Shown: positions 33,907 through 44,193, counted from the stretch's first letter. The stretch is DNA of 64,000 nucleotides from Paraburkholderia sp. HP33-1 (GCF_021390595.1 NZ_JAJEJR010000002.1:1550001-1614000), one strand, 5' to 3'. Numbers and translations are program-made. Notes: generated from the letters alone by a model not told the origin.

Positions 33907-36474
33907 ATGGGCAACAGGATGGCGAAGGACAATCTCGAACGCCCGGCTCACGGGCGCAACGGCACTGGATCCCAATCGCGCTTTTTTGCCCGCCAGGGCT
34001 CCGCGCGCTCGGGGCGAGTCATGCGTGGCGTCGCCTGCTGGCTCGCGCTGCAGACCGCACTGACGTCGTTCGCACCGCTGGCTGAAGCGGCCACCCCGGC
34101 GGCCACCCCGGCGGCCAAGCCTGCTTCGGACGCGGCGGCAACCGCTGGCGCGGCGCAGACCGCGCAAGTCGCGACCGGCGTCGGCAACGTGCCCGCGCCG
34201 AGCCCCGCCGTGCCGTTCGATCCGAACGCGATCGCCCAGGGCGCGCTCGCCACGCCGACGCCCGCGCTCGCGGCGGCATCGGTGAAGGAGCTCGGGGTGC
34301 GCACCCCGACCACCGCCGAGCCTGGCTTGCTGGTGCCGGGCGGGCGCCGGCAGACGCTGACGTTCGCCGACTTCGGCGCGCTCGATCCACTGCAATTGCG
34401 CGGCGTCGACGCCCAGAACGGCATCGCGTTCTCGGTGCGCGGCGACGAGGTCGTGACCGGTGCGACGCTGCATCTGATCTACAGCTACTCGCCCGCGCTG
34501 CTGGCGAACCTGTCGCAGCTGAAGGTGCTGGTCAACGGCGAAGTCGCGGCGACACTGCCGCTGCCGCACGAGCAGGCCGGCATGCTGGTCGCGCGCGAAA
34601 TCTCGATCGATCCGCGCTTCATCACCGACTTCAATCACCTGAACCTGCAGCTGATCGGCCATTACACGACCGCCTGCGAAGACCCCGCGAACTCGTCGCT
34701 GTGGGCGACGATCAGCAACGCGAGCTCGCTCGACCTGACCTACTCGGCGCTCGCGACGAAGGCGGATCTGGCCGCGCTGCCGCAGCCGTTCTTCGACCGC
34801 CGCGACGTGCGCCGCCTCGAACTGCCGTTCGTGTTCGCGCAGAAGCCGGGCAACGGCACGCTGGAAGCGGCCGGCATCGTCGCGTCGTGGTTCGGCTCGC
34901 TCGCCGGCTATCGCGGCGCGGTGTTTCCCGTGCAGCTCGACAACGCGCCGCTAACGGGCAACGCGGTCGTGTTCGCGACGAGCGACCAGCATCCGGCCGG
35001 CGTGACGATTCCCGAGATCACCGGCCCGACCATCGCCGTGGTCGAGCGCGACGCGAGCGCGCGCGGCAAGCTGCTGCTCGTGCTCGGCCGCGATGAAGCC
35101 GAGCTGAAGACTGCCGCGAAGTCGCTCGGTATCGGCCATAGCACGCTGTCCGGTACGAGCGCGACGATTACGTCGCTCAACGAGATCACGCCGCGCGTGC
35201 CGTACGACGCGCCGAACTGGCTGTCGACCGACCGCGCCGTTCGCTTCGGCGAACTCGCCGATCCGAAAGACCTGACCGTGTTCGGCTACGACGCCGACGC
35301 GGTGCGCATCAACATGCGCGTGCCGCCCGATCTGTTCATGTGGCACACGCGCGGCGCGCCGATCGACCTGCGCTACCGGTACACGGTGCGGCCGGCGCGT
35401 GACCGCTCGTCGCTGAACATCAGCGTGAACAACGGCTTCGTCCAGGCGCTGCCGATTCCGGCGCGCGCGGCCTCGATCTTCGAGCTGAGCCGCTACTTCA
35501 ACCTCGTGACGGCCGAAGGCACCGCTGAGGCGCGCCGCAACATCCGTATCCCGCCCCTCCTGATGACGCCGCGCACGCAGCTGCGCCTGCACTTCTACTA
35601 CGACATCCCGAACACTGGCCAATGCGCGGGCCGCATGCTGCAAAACGTGGTCGGCGCGATCGATCCGAACTCGACCATCGACCTGTCCTCGTTCCCGCAC
35701 TACATGGCGCTGCCCGATCTGGCCGCGTTCGCCAACAGCGGCTTCCCGTTCACGCGGATGGCGGACCTCTCCGAGACCGCCGTCGTGCTGCCGGACGACG
35801 CCGACCCGAGCGACTACAGCCTGTATCTGCTGACGATGGGCCGCATGGGCGAATCGACCGGCTTTCCGGTCACCGGTGTGAGCGTCACGCATGCGGCCGA
35901 CATCGATCGCTTCGCGGACAAGGACCTGCTGGTATTCGGCGCGCCCGGCAAGCAGCCGCTGCTGCAGCGCTGGTCGAAGTCGATGCCGTTCGCGAGCGAC
36001 GGCGCCGCGCACACGTTCCAGCTGACCGACCTCGTGTTCAAGCTGCAGGACTGGTGGCACGGCGAGCGCGGCGTCGAGCGCACGCCCGCGCGCGCCGATC
36101 TGACGATGGTCAGCTCGAGCGGCGCGGCGCTGCTGACCGGGTTCGAGTCACCACTGCAGCGAGGCCGCAGCGCGGTCGCGCTGGTCAGCGCGGCCGGCCA
36201 GTCGGACGCGGATCTGTCCGCCGCGCTGCTCGACGCCGACGTGCTGCCGAAGATTCAAGGCGCGATGGCCGTGATTCACGGCCGTGACGTCACCATCACG
36301 TCGAACGGCACCGCATACTATGTCGGCCGTCTGTCACCGCAGGAGTATCTGCGCTGGGCGCTGTCGTCGCACCCGCTGCTGCTGCTGTTCGGCGGCGTGC
36401 TCGCCGCGCTGATCCTCGCGGGCCTGTGCTACAGGACGCTGCGCGCGATCGCCGCGCGTCGACTGAAGGACTGA
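33907..36474 (+). CDS. bcsB: BcsB, periplasmic cyclic-di-GMP-pathway cellulose synthase subunit
   Basis: 855 residues. A signal region (MRGVACWLALQTALTSFAPLAEA) precedes an Ala/Pro-rich spacer containing two exact copies of a 12-nt unit (34089-34112). The periplasmic body has alternating carbohydrate-binding and flavodoxin-like domains. A C-terminal helix (LLLLFGGVLAALILAGLCY) anchors it and contacts BcsA. The N-terminus is uncertain: ATG 33907 gives a long polar leader, ATG 33919 is similar, and ATG 34021 would start directly at the signal peptide behind a GGGGCGAG site. The protein forms the complex that receives the glucan. Confidence 0.92.
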   Translation: MGNRMAKDNLERPAHGRNGTGSQSRFFARQGSARSGRVMRGVACWLALQTALTSFAPLAEAATPAATPAAKPASDAAATAGAAQTAQVATGVGNVPAPSPAVPFDPNAIAQGALATPTPALAAASVKELGVRTPTTAEPGLLVPGGRRQTLTFADFGALDPLQLRGVDAQNGIAFSVRGDEVVTGATLHLIYSYSPALLANLSQLKVLVNGEVAATLPLPHEQAGMLVAREISIDPRFITDFNHLNLQLIGHYTTACEDPANSSLWATISNASSLDLTYSALATKADLAALPQPFFDRRDVRRLELPFVFAQKPGNGTLEAAGIVASWFGSLAGYRGAVFPVQLDNAPLTGNAVVFATSDQHPAGVTIPEITGPTIAVVERDASARGKLLLVLGRDEAELKTAAKSLGIGHSTLSGTSATITSLNEITPRVPYDAPNWLSTDRAVRFGELADPKDLTVFGYDADAVRINMRVPPDLFMWHTRGAPIDLRYRYTVRPARDRSSLNISVNNGFVQALPIPARAASIFELSRYFNLVTAEGTAEARRNIRIPPLLMTPRTQLRLHFYYDIPNTGQCAGRMLQNVVGAIDPNSTIDLSSFPHYMALPDLAAFANSGFPFTRMADLSETAVVLPDDADPSDYSLYLLTMGRMGESTGFPVTGVSVTHAADIDRFADKDLLVFGAPGKQPLLQRWSKSMPFASDGAAHTFQLTDLVFKLQDWWHGERGVERTPARADLTMVSSSGAALLTGFESPLQRGRSAVALVSAAGQSDADLSAALLDADVLPKIQGAMAVIHGRDVTITSNGTAYYVGRLSPQEYLRWALSSHPLLLLFGGVLAALILAGLCYRTLRAIAARRLKD

Positions 36475-36484
36475 TGGAACGGAT

Positions 36485-37681
36485 ATGACTCGTATGCGGT
36501 TTCGGATCAACAGAAGAACCTCTTTTGCGCTGGCGCTCGGCATCGGCATGGCGGCGTCGGCGAGTCTTGCGGGTTTGAGCGGCGCCGCCCAGGCCGCGCA
36601 GAACGGCGCCGCATGCGGCGAGTGGAGCGCCTGGCGCAGCTTCGTCGAACGCTTCGTGCAGGCCGACGGCCGGGTGATCGATTACTCGACGCCGACCCAG
36701 CAGACCACCTCGGAAGGCCAGTCCTACGCGCTCTTTTTCGCGCTGGTCGCCAACGACCGCGCGACCTTCGACAAACTGCTCGGCTGGACCCGCGCGAATC
36801 TCGCGGGCAATCAGTTCGACGCGCAGAACCTGCGGCTGCCGGCATGGCAATGGGGCAGGAAGCCGGACGGGTCGTACGGCGTGCTCGATGCGAATTCGGC
36901 GTCGGATTCCGATCTGTGGATCGCCTACGATCTGCTGCAGGCCGGCCGCCTGTGGCACGACACTGCCTACACGCAGCTCGGCGAAGCGCTCGCCGCGCGC
37001 ATCGCGCGCGACGAAATCGTGAACCTTCCCGGCCTCGGCCCGATGTTGCTGCCCGGAGCACAGGGTTTCAGGATCGGCGACGTGACGCGCCTGAATCCGA
37101 GCTATCTGCCGCTGCCGGTGCTGCGCGCGCTCGCGCACGACGTGCCGGACGGCCCGTGGGCCAAGCTTGCCGACAACGCCTGGCAGTTCGTCAGGACCGT
37201 CTCGCCGCAAGGCTTTGCGCCCGACTGGGCGGCCTGGCAGAACGGCCGGTTCGTCGTCGATCCGAAGAACGGCGACGTGGGCAGCTACGACGCAATCCGC
37301 GTCTATCTGTGGGCCGGCCTCGCGTCGCCCGCCGATCCGCTCGCCAAGCCCTGGCTCGCCGCGCTCGGCGGCATGCGCGCGAAGGTCGCGCAAAACGGCT
37401 TCCCGCCGGAGAAGGTGTCGTCCACCACCGGCGCGTCGAGCGGCGAAGGCCCGCTCAGCTACTGGGGCGCGCTCGCGCCGTACTTCAAGGCGCTGGGCGA
37501 CGAGCACGGTCTCGGCCTTGCGCGCACGCGGCTCGCCGCGCTCGACGCGAGCGTGCCCGGCCGCGAACCGGTGTACTACGATCGTGTGTTGGGTCTGTTC
37601 GGCACGGGGTTTATCGATGGCCGCTACCACTTCGATGAAGCCGGCCGTCTCGTGCCCGCCTGGAGGAGCGCATGCGATTGA
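36485..37681 (+). CDS. bcsZ: BcsZ, endo-1,4-beta-glucanase (GH8)
   Basis: 398 residues with a signal peptide (a basic start, hydrophobic run to AAQAAQNG). The mature part is GH8: the catalytic acid Glu77 lies in TTSEGQSYALFF, Asp residues 141 and 143 lie in SASDSDLWIAYDLL, and NGDVGSYDAIRVYLWAGL and STTGASSGEGPLSYW are typical. BcsZ trims misaligned glucan in the periplasm and affects how much cellulose is exported. It starts 10 nt after bcsB, and its stop overlaps the bcsC ATG by 10 nt. Confidence 0.93.
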   Translation: MTRMRFRINRRTSFALALGIGMAASASLAGLSGAAQAAQNGAACGEWSAWRSFVERFVQADGRVIDYSTPTQQTTSEGQSYALFFALVANDRATFDKLLGWTRANLAGNQFDAQNLRLPAWQWGRKPDGSYGVLDANSASDSDLWIAYDLLQAGRLWHDTAYTQLGEALAARIARDEIVNLPGLGPMLLPGAQGFRIGDVTRLNPSYLPLPVLRALAHDVPDGPWAKLADNAWQFVRTVSPQGFAPDWAAWQNGRFVVDPKNGDVGSYDAIRVYLWAGLASPADPLAKPWLAALGGMRAKVAQNGFPPEKVSSTTGASSGEGPLSYWGALAPYFKALGDEHGLGLARTRLAALDASVPGREPVYYDRVLGLFGTGFIDGRYHFDEAGRLVPAWRSACD

Positions 37682-40600
37682 ACGTTCTCGCGGTGTCGCT
37701 GCGCATCGCGCTGTCCGTCGGCGCGGTCTTCTGCGTGGCCACGGCCGCACCCGACGCGCTCGCGCAGGCGACCAAAGATCCGCTGACCGTGTTGATCGAT
37801 CAGGGCAAGTACTGGCAGTCGCATCAGCGCGGCGACCTCGCGGAGCAGGCGTGGCTGAAGGTGCTCAGCATCGACCCGAAGCAGCCCGACGCCCTCTTCG
37901 GCATGGGCATGGTGCTCGCCGACCGCAAGGACGGCGCCGGCGCGCAGCAGTACCTCGCGCGCCTGAAGGCTGCCGCGCCGAACTACCCGAATCTCGATGA
38001 GCTCGGCCGCCGGCTCGGCGAAACGAGCCCGCGCGATCAGACGATCACCGACGCGCGCCGGCTCGCGCAGGCCGGCCAGAGCGCGAGCGCGGTCGAGGAG
38101 TATCAGCACGCACTCGCCGGCAAGCCCGCCACGCCTGAGTTGCAGCTGGAGTACTACCAGGCGCTGTCGGCGACGCCGCAGGGCTGGGACGAAGCGCGAC
38201 GCGGCCTTGAACAGCTTGCGCGCGACAACCCGAACGACCCGCGTTACGCGCTCGCCTACGCGCAGCACCTGACCTATCGCGACGTGACCCGGCGCGACGG
38301 CATTGCACGGCTGCAGAAGCTCGCGGGCGACACTTCGGTCGGCGCGGCGGCGAAAAAGAGCTGGCGCCAGGCGCTGCTGTGGCTCGACGCGCGGCCGTCC
38401 GACGCCGCGCTCTACGAGTCGTACCTGCAAACCGCCGGTGACGACGCCGCCGTGAAGGCGCGCTTCGAATCGATGGTGCGGCAGGACAGCGCGGCGCGCG
38501 CCCGCGAGCAGGAAAACGCCGCCGCCGACGCGCGCGGCCGCGTGATCGCCGAAGGCTTCGCCGCGCTCGACCGCGACGACATCGTGACCGCGCGAGCCAG
38601 GTTTTCGTCGGTGCTTGCGAGCAGTCCTAACGACACCGACGCGCTGGGCGGCATGGGCATTGCCGAACTGAAGCAGGAGCATTTCGCCGAGGCGCGCAAC
38701 TACCTCGAGCGCGCCTCGCGCGGCCCCAATCCGGCGCGCTGGAAAACCGCGCTCGACAGCGCGACCTACTGGACCTACACGAGCGAGGCGATCGGCGCGC
38801 GCAGCAACGGCGAGTTCGCGAAGGCGAAGTCGCTGTTCGAGCGTGCAATCGCGCTGAATCCGTCGGACGTGACCGCGCAGGTGCTGCTCGGTGAAATGCT
38901 GCTCGCGAACGGCGACCCGGTCGGCGCCGAGCAGGCGTACCGGATGGCGCTGCGCCGCCAGGCCGACAACCCCGACGCGATTCGCGGCCTGGTCGGCGCG
39001 CTCGCCGCGCAGGGGCGCGCCGACGAGGCGCTGCAGTTCGCCAATCAGCTGAACGCGGAGCAACGGGCCAAGGTCGGCGGTATCGACCGTTTGCGCGGCG
39101 ACGCGCAGGCGGCGCAGGCGCGCGCGGCCGAAGCGCGCGGCGACCTCGGCACCGCGCGTAGCCTGTTCGAGGACGCGCTGCTCAACAAGCCCGACGACCC
39201 CTGGCTGCGCCTCGACCTCGCGCGCATCTACGTGCGCGAGGGCGCGATCGCGAACGCGCGCAGCATGATGGACGGCCTGCTCGCCACGCATCCGGACATG
39301 ACCGATGCCCTGTACGCGAGCGCGCTGCTGTCGGCGGAAACGCAGGACTGGTCGACCGGTCTCGCGCAGCTCGACCGCATAGCGCCGGCGCAGCGTACCG
39401 ACGCGATGACGACGTTGCAGCATCGGCTGTGGGTGCATCAGCAGGCCGACCTCGCGACGCGCATGGCGAACAACGGTCAGACGCAGCAGGCCATCGCGAC
39501 CCTGCGCGCCGCCGAGCCGGTGGCCGGCAACAACCCCGAGCTGATCGGCGTGATCGCCGCCGCGTACCAGCAGGCCGGCGACCCGACCCGCGCGCTCGGC
39601 CTCGTGCGCGGCGCGATGAGCGCGGCGCCCGGCAACACCGATCTGCTGCTGCAATACGCGGGCATTCTGTCGGCGGCCGGCCAGCAGGCCGAACTCGGCG
39701 CCGTGATGCGCCAGTTGCAGGGCATGCAGCTGACGCCGCAACAGCGCACCGACTTCAACAACCTGAACATCGGAATCGTCGTCAGACAGGCCGATGCGGT
39801 GCGCCAGCGCGGCGATCTCGCGAGCGCCTACGACGTGATCGCGCCGTGGCTCGCCGCGATGCCCGACAACCCCGACCTGCAGGCCGCGCTCGGCCGCATG
39901 TATGCGAGCGCGGGCGACGACCGCAACGCGCTCACGAGCTTCCGCGTCGCGCTGCAACGCCGCCCCGACGACCTGAACCTGCTGCAGGCGGCGATTTCGG
40001 CTGCGGCAGGCTCGAAGCAGTTCAGCTACGCCGAAACGCTCGCTAACCAGGCCCTCGCGCTCGCGCCCAACGATCCGGGCGTGCTCGCGACCGTGGGCCG
40101 CATGTACCGCGCCCAGGGCAAGCTGTCGCTCGCGGCGACCTATCTGCAACGCTCGCTCGTCGCGGCCAATACGCCGCTGGCAGCGAACGCGCCCCGCAAC
40201 GCCGGCCCCAACGTGCCGCGCGGCTGGGAAACGGCGATGAGCCAGATCGGCGCGACGCCGCTGCCGGGCACCAATCCATTCGAAGGCAAAAAGGCGATCG
40301 CTACTTCGAGCGACGCCGACAACGCCGCGCGTCCCGCGCTTCCGTTCCTGAATACGCAGTCTTCCTCGCCGACGCAGACCGTGCCGAACTATTCGCCGCC
40401 CCCTCAGCCCGCGCCGTATGTCGCGCCTTATACGGCACCCGCCACGGCGCCTTATAACGCGCCCGCAGCGCAGCCCGCGCCCTACGGCGCCCCCCGCTCC
40501 GACACCAACTTCGGTGGCTACGGGCAGGAATCCTACGGATCGAGCCAGTCGGGCGCGCCGTTGCAGCCTTATCCGGGGCAAGGCCAGGCGCCAGCGCAGC

Positions 40601-42354
40601 CGATGCCGCAGCAGCAGTACAACGCGGGCTATGCGCAGCAGCAGCCGTATGCGCAACAGCAAGCGTATCCGCAGCAAACCTACCCGCAGCAGCCTTATGC
40701 GCAGCAGCCGGTGTATGCACAGCAGCCGTACGGCGCGCAGGACGGTTATGCGACGACGCCGTGGCCGATGTCGCCGGCCGCGCGCGAGGCGCAGGCCAAC
40801 GCCGCATCGACGGCGCCGCTGCCGTACGGCTCGACACGCACGACCACCAAGAAGAGCGCGAAGAAGAGCACCGCGAAAACGAGCCAGGCCGCGCCGGTCT
40901 ATGCTCAGCAGCAGCAGCCGTATCCGCAACAGCAGGGTTATGCGCAGCCGTATCAGCCCTATCAGCCGTACCCGCCGCAGCAGCAGCCTTACCAGCCGTA
41001 CCCGAATCAGGGCTCCTACGCGCAGCAGCCGTACATCCCGCAGCCGCCGGCCGGCTACGCGCAGGCCTACTACCCGCCCGGCACCAACGCGCCGAACAAT
41101 CCGCAGGCGAACGTCGCGAATGCGCAGACGCTCGGCGTCGCCGAAGAGCTTGCGCAGGTCAACCGCGAGCAGTCGAGCACCGTGTCGGGTGGCCTGATTT
41201 TCCGCAATCGCGTGGGCGAGGACGGCCTGTCGTCGCTCACCGACATCGAGGCGCCGATCCAGGGGCGCATCAAGGCGGGCAACGGTCATGTGGTCGTGAC
41301 CGCGACGCCGGTCACCCTCGACGCCGGCACCGCGTCGAACAGCGCCTCGACGCTAGCGCGCTTCGGCACGGGCGTGTCGACCTTCGCGGGGCAAACGAAC
41401 GTAACCGCCGGCAACAACAACTACGGCAGCCAGACCGCCAGTGGCGTGGGGCTGTCGGTCGGTTACGAGAGCCGCAGCATCAACGGCGATATCGGCGTCA
41501 CGCCGATCGGGTTCCGCGAGACCAACATCGTCGGCGGCGCCGAGTACGACGGCGGCATCACCGACAAGGTCTCGTATTCGCTGGCGATCGCGCGCCGCGC
41601 GGTGACCGACAGCCTGCTGTCGTACGCGGGCGCGCGCGATGCGAGCGCCGGGCTCGAATGGGGTGGCGTGACGTCGAACGGCGCGCGCGCCGCGCTCACG
41701 TGGGACGACGGCACGAGCGGTCTGTACGTGAACGCGGCGTACCAGCACTACATGGGCTACAACGTGCCGAGCAACAACGCGATCAAGGGCGGCGGCGGGG
41801 TCTACACGCGTCTGTTGAAGGACGCAGACATGACGCTGACGCTCGGCGTGAACACGACGCTGATGGGCTACAACCGCAACCTGTCGTACTTCACGTACGG
41901 CCAGGGCGGCTACTTCAGTCCGCAGCAGTACGTGATCCTGAACCTGCCGGTCGAATGGTCCGGCCGCTACGAGCTGTTCACGTACGACGTGAAGGGTTCG
42001 ATCGGCGTGCAGCATTACCGCGAAGATCCGTCGAACTACTTCCCGACCGACCCGACCCGGCAATCCAACGCGGCGGCATTCGCGAGCAGCACCACGGCTC
42101 CTGACGGCCTCCAGAGCAACCAGGTCTACCCCGGCCAGAGCAAGACCGGCGTGTCGTATTCGATCAGCGCGGTCGGCGAATATCAGCTCGCGCCGCAACT
42201 GGCGGTCGGGGCAACCGCGTCGCTCGGCAATGCCTACGAATATCGCGAGTGGCTCGCGGCCGTGTACGTGCGCTACAGCTTCAACAAGCAGACCGGCTTG
42301 CAGCCGTTCCCGCCGGTGCCGCTGACGTCGCAGTATCTGTCGTTGTCCAACTGA
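37672..42354 (+). CDS. bcsC: BcsC, TPR-rich periplasmic/outer-membrane exporter with long linker
   Basis: 1560 residues, well above the ~1150 of E. coli BcsC. A signal peptide (to DALAQATKD) is followed by TPR repeats over residues ~25-850, which act as a periplasmic scaffold. Residues ~904-1133 are a low-complexity Q/P/Y/A-rich linker. The C-terminal ~400 residues form the BcsC beta-barrel that exports the glucan, ending in a typical aromatic-rich strand region (YVRYSFNKQTG). The ATG overlaps bcsZ by 10 nt (ATGCGATTGA). An antisense frame of over 1200 codons opposite this gene is a high-GC artefact. Confidence 0.92.
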   Translation: MRLNVLAVSLRIALSVGAVFCVATAAPDALAQATKDPLTVLIDQGKYWQSHQRGDLAEQAWLKVLSIDPKQPDALFGMGMVLADRKDGAGAQQYLARLKAAAPNYPNLDELGRRLGETSPRDQTITDARRLAQAGQSASAVEEYQHALAGKPATPELQLEYYQALSATPQGWDEARRGLEQLARDNPNDPRYALAYAQHLTYRDVTRRDGIARLQKLAGDTSVGAAAKKSWRQALLWLDARPSDAALYESYLQTAGDDAAVKARFESMVRQDSAARAREQENAAADARGRVIAEGFAALDRDDIVTARARFSSVLASSPNDTDALGGMGIAELKQEHFAEARNYLERASRGPNPARWKTALDSATYWTYTSEAIGARSNGEFAKAKSLFERAIALNPSDVTAQVLLGEMLLANGDPVGAEQAYRMALRRQADNPDAIRGLVGALAAQGRADEALQFANQLNAEQRAKVGGIDRLRGDAQAAQARAAEARGDLGTARSLFEDALLNKPDDPWLRLDLARIYVREGAIANARSMMDGLLATHPDMTDALYASALLSAETQDWSTGLAQLDRIAPAQRTDAMTTLQHRLWVHQQADLATRMANNGQTQQAIATLRAAEPVAGNNPELIGVIAAAYQQAGDPTRALGLVRGAMSAAPGNTDLLLQYAGILSAAGQQAELGAVMRQLQGMQLTPQQRTDFNNLNIGIVVRQADAVRQRGDLASAYDVIAPWLAAMPDNPDLQAALGRMYASAGDDRNALTSFRVALQRRPDDLNLLQAAISAAAGSKQFSYAETLANQALALAPNDPGVLATVGRMYRAQGKLSLAATYLQRSLVAANTPLAANAPRNAGPNVPRGWETAMSQIGATPLPGTNPFEGKKAIATSSDADNAARPALPFLNTQSSSPTQTVPNYSPPPQPAPYVAPYTAPATAPYNAPAAQPAPYGAPRSDTNFGGYGQESYGSSQSGAPLQPYPGQGQAPAQPMPQQQYNAGYAQQQPYAQQQAYPQQTYPQQPYAQQPVYAQQPYGAQDGYATTPWPMSPAAREAQANAASTAPLPYGSTRTTTKKSAKKSTAKTSQAAPVYAQQQQPYPQQQGYAQPYQPYQPYPPQQQPYQPYPNQGSYAQQPYIPQPPAGYAQAYYPPGTNAPNNPQANVANAQTLGVAEELAQVNREQSSTVSGGLIFRNRVGEDGLSSLTDIEAPIQGRIKAGNGHVVVTATPVTLDAGTASNSASTLARFGTGVSTFAGQTNVTAGNNNYGSQTASGVGLSVGYESRSINGDIGVTPIGFRETNIVGGAEYDGGITDKVSYSLAIARRAVTDSLLSYAGARDASAGLEWGGVTSNGARAALTWDDGTSGLYVNAAYQHYMGYNVPSNNAIKGGGGVYTRLLKDADMTLTLGVNTTLMGYNRNLSYFTYGQGGYFSPQQYVILNLPVEWSGRYELFTYDVKGSIGVQHYREDPSNYFPTDPTRQSNAAAFASSTTAPDGLQSNQVYPGQSKTGVSYSISAVGEYQLAPQLAVGATASLGNAYEYREWLAAVYVRYSFNKQTGLQPFPPVPLTSQYLSLSN
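40381..41070 (+). repeat. Q/P/Y-rich low-complexity segment inside bcsC
   Basis: About 230 codons between the TPR part and the barrel are built from degenerate short units such as YAQQQP, YPQQQ and PYAQQ, with near-repeated DNA of the type CAGCAGCCGTATG. Many are consecutive CAG or CAA codons. The stretch could expand or contract by slippage and would give a flexible, disordered link in the periplasm. Confidence 0.75.
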
Positions 42355-42524
42355 CGGACCGATGCCCGAAATTGCGGCCTGGAATGGCTTATATTGTCGG
42401 TAAGGATGGGTGCCCGCAACGGCGCGGCTCGATCTGCATGAGCCGCGCGGGTGCGGGTAAGATGCCGGTCGCGTCGTCCAACGCGAGCGCTTCCGACGCT
42501 GCATTATTTGCCACGAGAACCATC

Positions 42525-42791
42525 ATGCCTGCCCAACACGACGAAGCCCCCGGCGCTCACAGCACGACGGACAAGGTGAAGCGCAAGACGCTGTCCCTCT
42601 CCGTGCGCAATCTCCTGATGGTCGCCGTGGGCGTCGTGACGTTCGCGATCGTGTCGGGCGTCGTGCTGTACAACGCGTACATGTACGGCGACGAGATCCC
42701 TAACTTCGGCATCATCCTGATGCTGACGGTGCCGGTGATCGCGGGCGTCGCGTTTCGCGTCGGGCTCGACGCGTGGCTCGATCGGGAGTGA
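42525..42791 (+). CDS. Small two-helix membrane protein
   Basis: 88 residues, function unknown. A polar N-terminus (MPAQHDEAPGAHSTTDKVKRKT) is followed by two membrane segments, NLLMVAVGVVTFAIVSGVVLYNAY and IILMLTVPVIAGVAFRVGL. The frame opens much further upstream inside bcsC, but ATG 42525 with a GAGAACC region is the only sensible start. It lies 170 nt downstream of bcsC and could be transcribed from it, or alone. No relation to cellulose synthesis is evident. Confidence 0.55.
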   Translation: MPAQHDEAPGAHSTTDKVKRKTLSLSVRNLLMVAVGVVTFAIVSGVVLYNAYMYGDEIPNFGIILMLTVPVIAGVAFRVGLDAWLDRE

Positions 42792-42819
42792 GCGGCAAGA
42801 ACACCGCGCCGTTACGCAG

Positions 42820-44193
42820 TTATGCCGCCTTGACCGGCAATACGACCCACGCTTCGAGGCCGCCGCCCTCGCGGGCATGAAACTGCAGGCCGCCGCCGTG
42901 CAGCCGCGCGATCCGCTCGACGATCGACAGCCCCAACCCCGTTCCGCCGCTGTGCGCACGCGCATTGCGGCCGCGCTGGAACGGCGCCTTCAGCTTCTCC
43001 AGCTCCACCGCCGTCAACCCTTTGCCCCGATCGCACACCGCGACCGTCACCGCGTCTTGCGTCGCCCACGTGCGCACCGCAAGCCCGGTGCCGCCGTAGA
43101 CGATCGCGTTCTGCATCAGGTTCATCAGCAGCCGCATCATGCTGATCGGCCGATAGCGGACGGCCGGCAAGCTGCCCAGCGACAGTTCGAACTCGTGCCC
43201 GAGCCCCGCGAAGTCGCCCGCGAGCCGTTCGATCAGCGCGTTCAGATCGCCGGGCTGCGCCTCCTCGCGCTCGCCGCTGCCCGCGTAATCCATGAACTGC
43301 TGCAGGATCGTCTCGATCTGGTCCAGATACGACTCGGCGGCGATCACGAAGCTGCTGTCGGCCCCCTGCGGCATGGCCATCGCCATCGACAGGCGCAGCT
43401 TCGTCAGCGGCGTGCGGATGTCGTGCGAGATACCCGCGAGCATCAGTGCGCGCGTCGACTCCGCTTCCTGTAACGCGCGCGTCATCTGATTGAAAGCGCT
43501 CCCCACCGCGGCGATTTCGGCGGGGCCGTCGGTCGGCAGCGGCGCCGGCATGTCGCCGGCGCTCACGCGGCGCGCTGCTTGCGTGAGCTCATGCAACGGC
43601 TCGTTCAGATGCAGTTGGATCGCGTAGCCGGCGAGAGCCGCGAGCACGCCGAGACCCAACGACAGAAAGATCGCCGCTTCGAGGCCGCTGCCCTGCGCGT
43701 CCTCGGGAATCGGCAGCGCGATCCAGTATGGCGCGCCGGGCGTGGAGTCCGCCGCGGCATCGGAACCCGCAGCCGGCGCATGCATGCGAATCCACAGCCG
43801 CTGCGCGCCGTCGGTCTGCCAGCGCGCGGGCATGTCGGCGGGCAGGTGCTTCTGCAGGCTGTCGAGAAACACGTCACGCTGATAGGTGCGATACGCGCGC
43901 AACAGATCTTGCGGCGGCGTGTCGGTCGCTTGCGGCGGCAACTGCTCGCGCGCGTCGAGGCGCGCAGTCAGCGCGGCGCGCACCGAGGGCGGGGTCGCCG
44001 AGAGCAGGTTGTCCAGCGTGGTGACATAAGTCGCGAACACGGCCGCCGCGCGCTCGACGCGTGGCCGCTGCACGTAATGCAGCAGCACGACGATCGAGCA
44101 GATCTGGCTCAGCATCACGAGCGCGATCAACAGTGCGATGTTGCGCGCGAGCAGCGTGCGCGGCAGCAGAATGCGCGACAGCGAGCGCGTCAT
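42820..44193 (-). CDS. EnvZ-like sensor histidine kinase
   Basis: 457 residues. Two membrane helices bracket a ~120-residue periplasmic region (Pro/Ala-rich), then a HAMP linker (NEPLHELTQAARRVSAGDMPAPLP). The H-box is LAGISHDIRTPLTKLRLSM, close to EnvZ. The ATP-binding domain has NLMQNAIVYGG (N box), DRGKGL (G1) and GGTGLGLSIVERIARLHGG (G2). It should phosphorylate the adjacent OmpR-like regulator; the signal is unknown. ATG 44193 overlaps the regulator's stop (ATGA). Confidence 0.9.
   Translation of the reverse strand: MTRSLSRILLPRTLLARNIALLIALVMLSQICSIVVLLHYVQRPRVERAAAVFATYVTTLDNLLSATPPSVRAALTARLDAREQLPPQATDTPPQDLLRAYRTYQRDVFLDSLQKHLPADMPARWQTDGAQRLWIRMHAPAAGSDAAADSTPGAPYWIALPIPEDAQGSGLEAAIFLSLGLGVLAALAGYAIQLHLNEPLHELTQAARRVSAGDMPAPLPTDGPAEIAAVGSAFNQMTRALQEAESTRALMLAGISHDIRTPLTKLRLSMAMAMPQGADSSFVIAAESYLDQIETILQQFMDYAGSGEREEAQPGDLNALIERLAGDFAGLGHEFELSLGSLPAVRYRPISMMRLLMNLMQNAIVYGGTGLAVRTWATQDAVTVAVCDRGKGLTAVELEKLKAPFQRGRNARAHSGGTGLGLSIVERIARLHGGGLQFHAREGGGLEAWVVLPVKAA

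Noticed and set aside
37624..41289. A 1221-codon open frame antisense to bcsC
   Set aside because: High-GC artefact: composition is Arg/Val/Leu-rich noise with no motif, and the opposite strand has a clear bcsC with signal, TPR and barrel.
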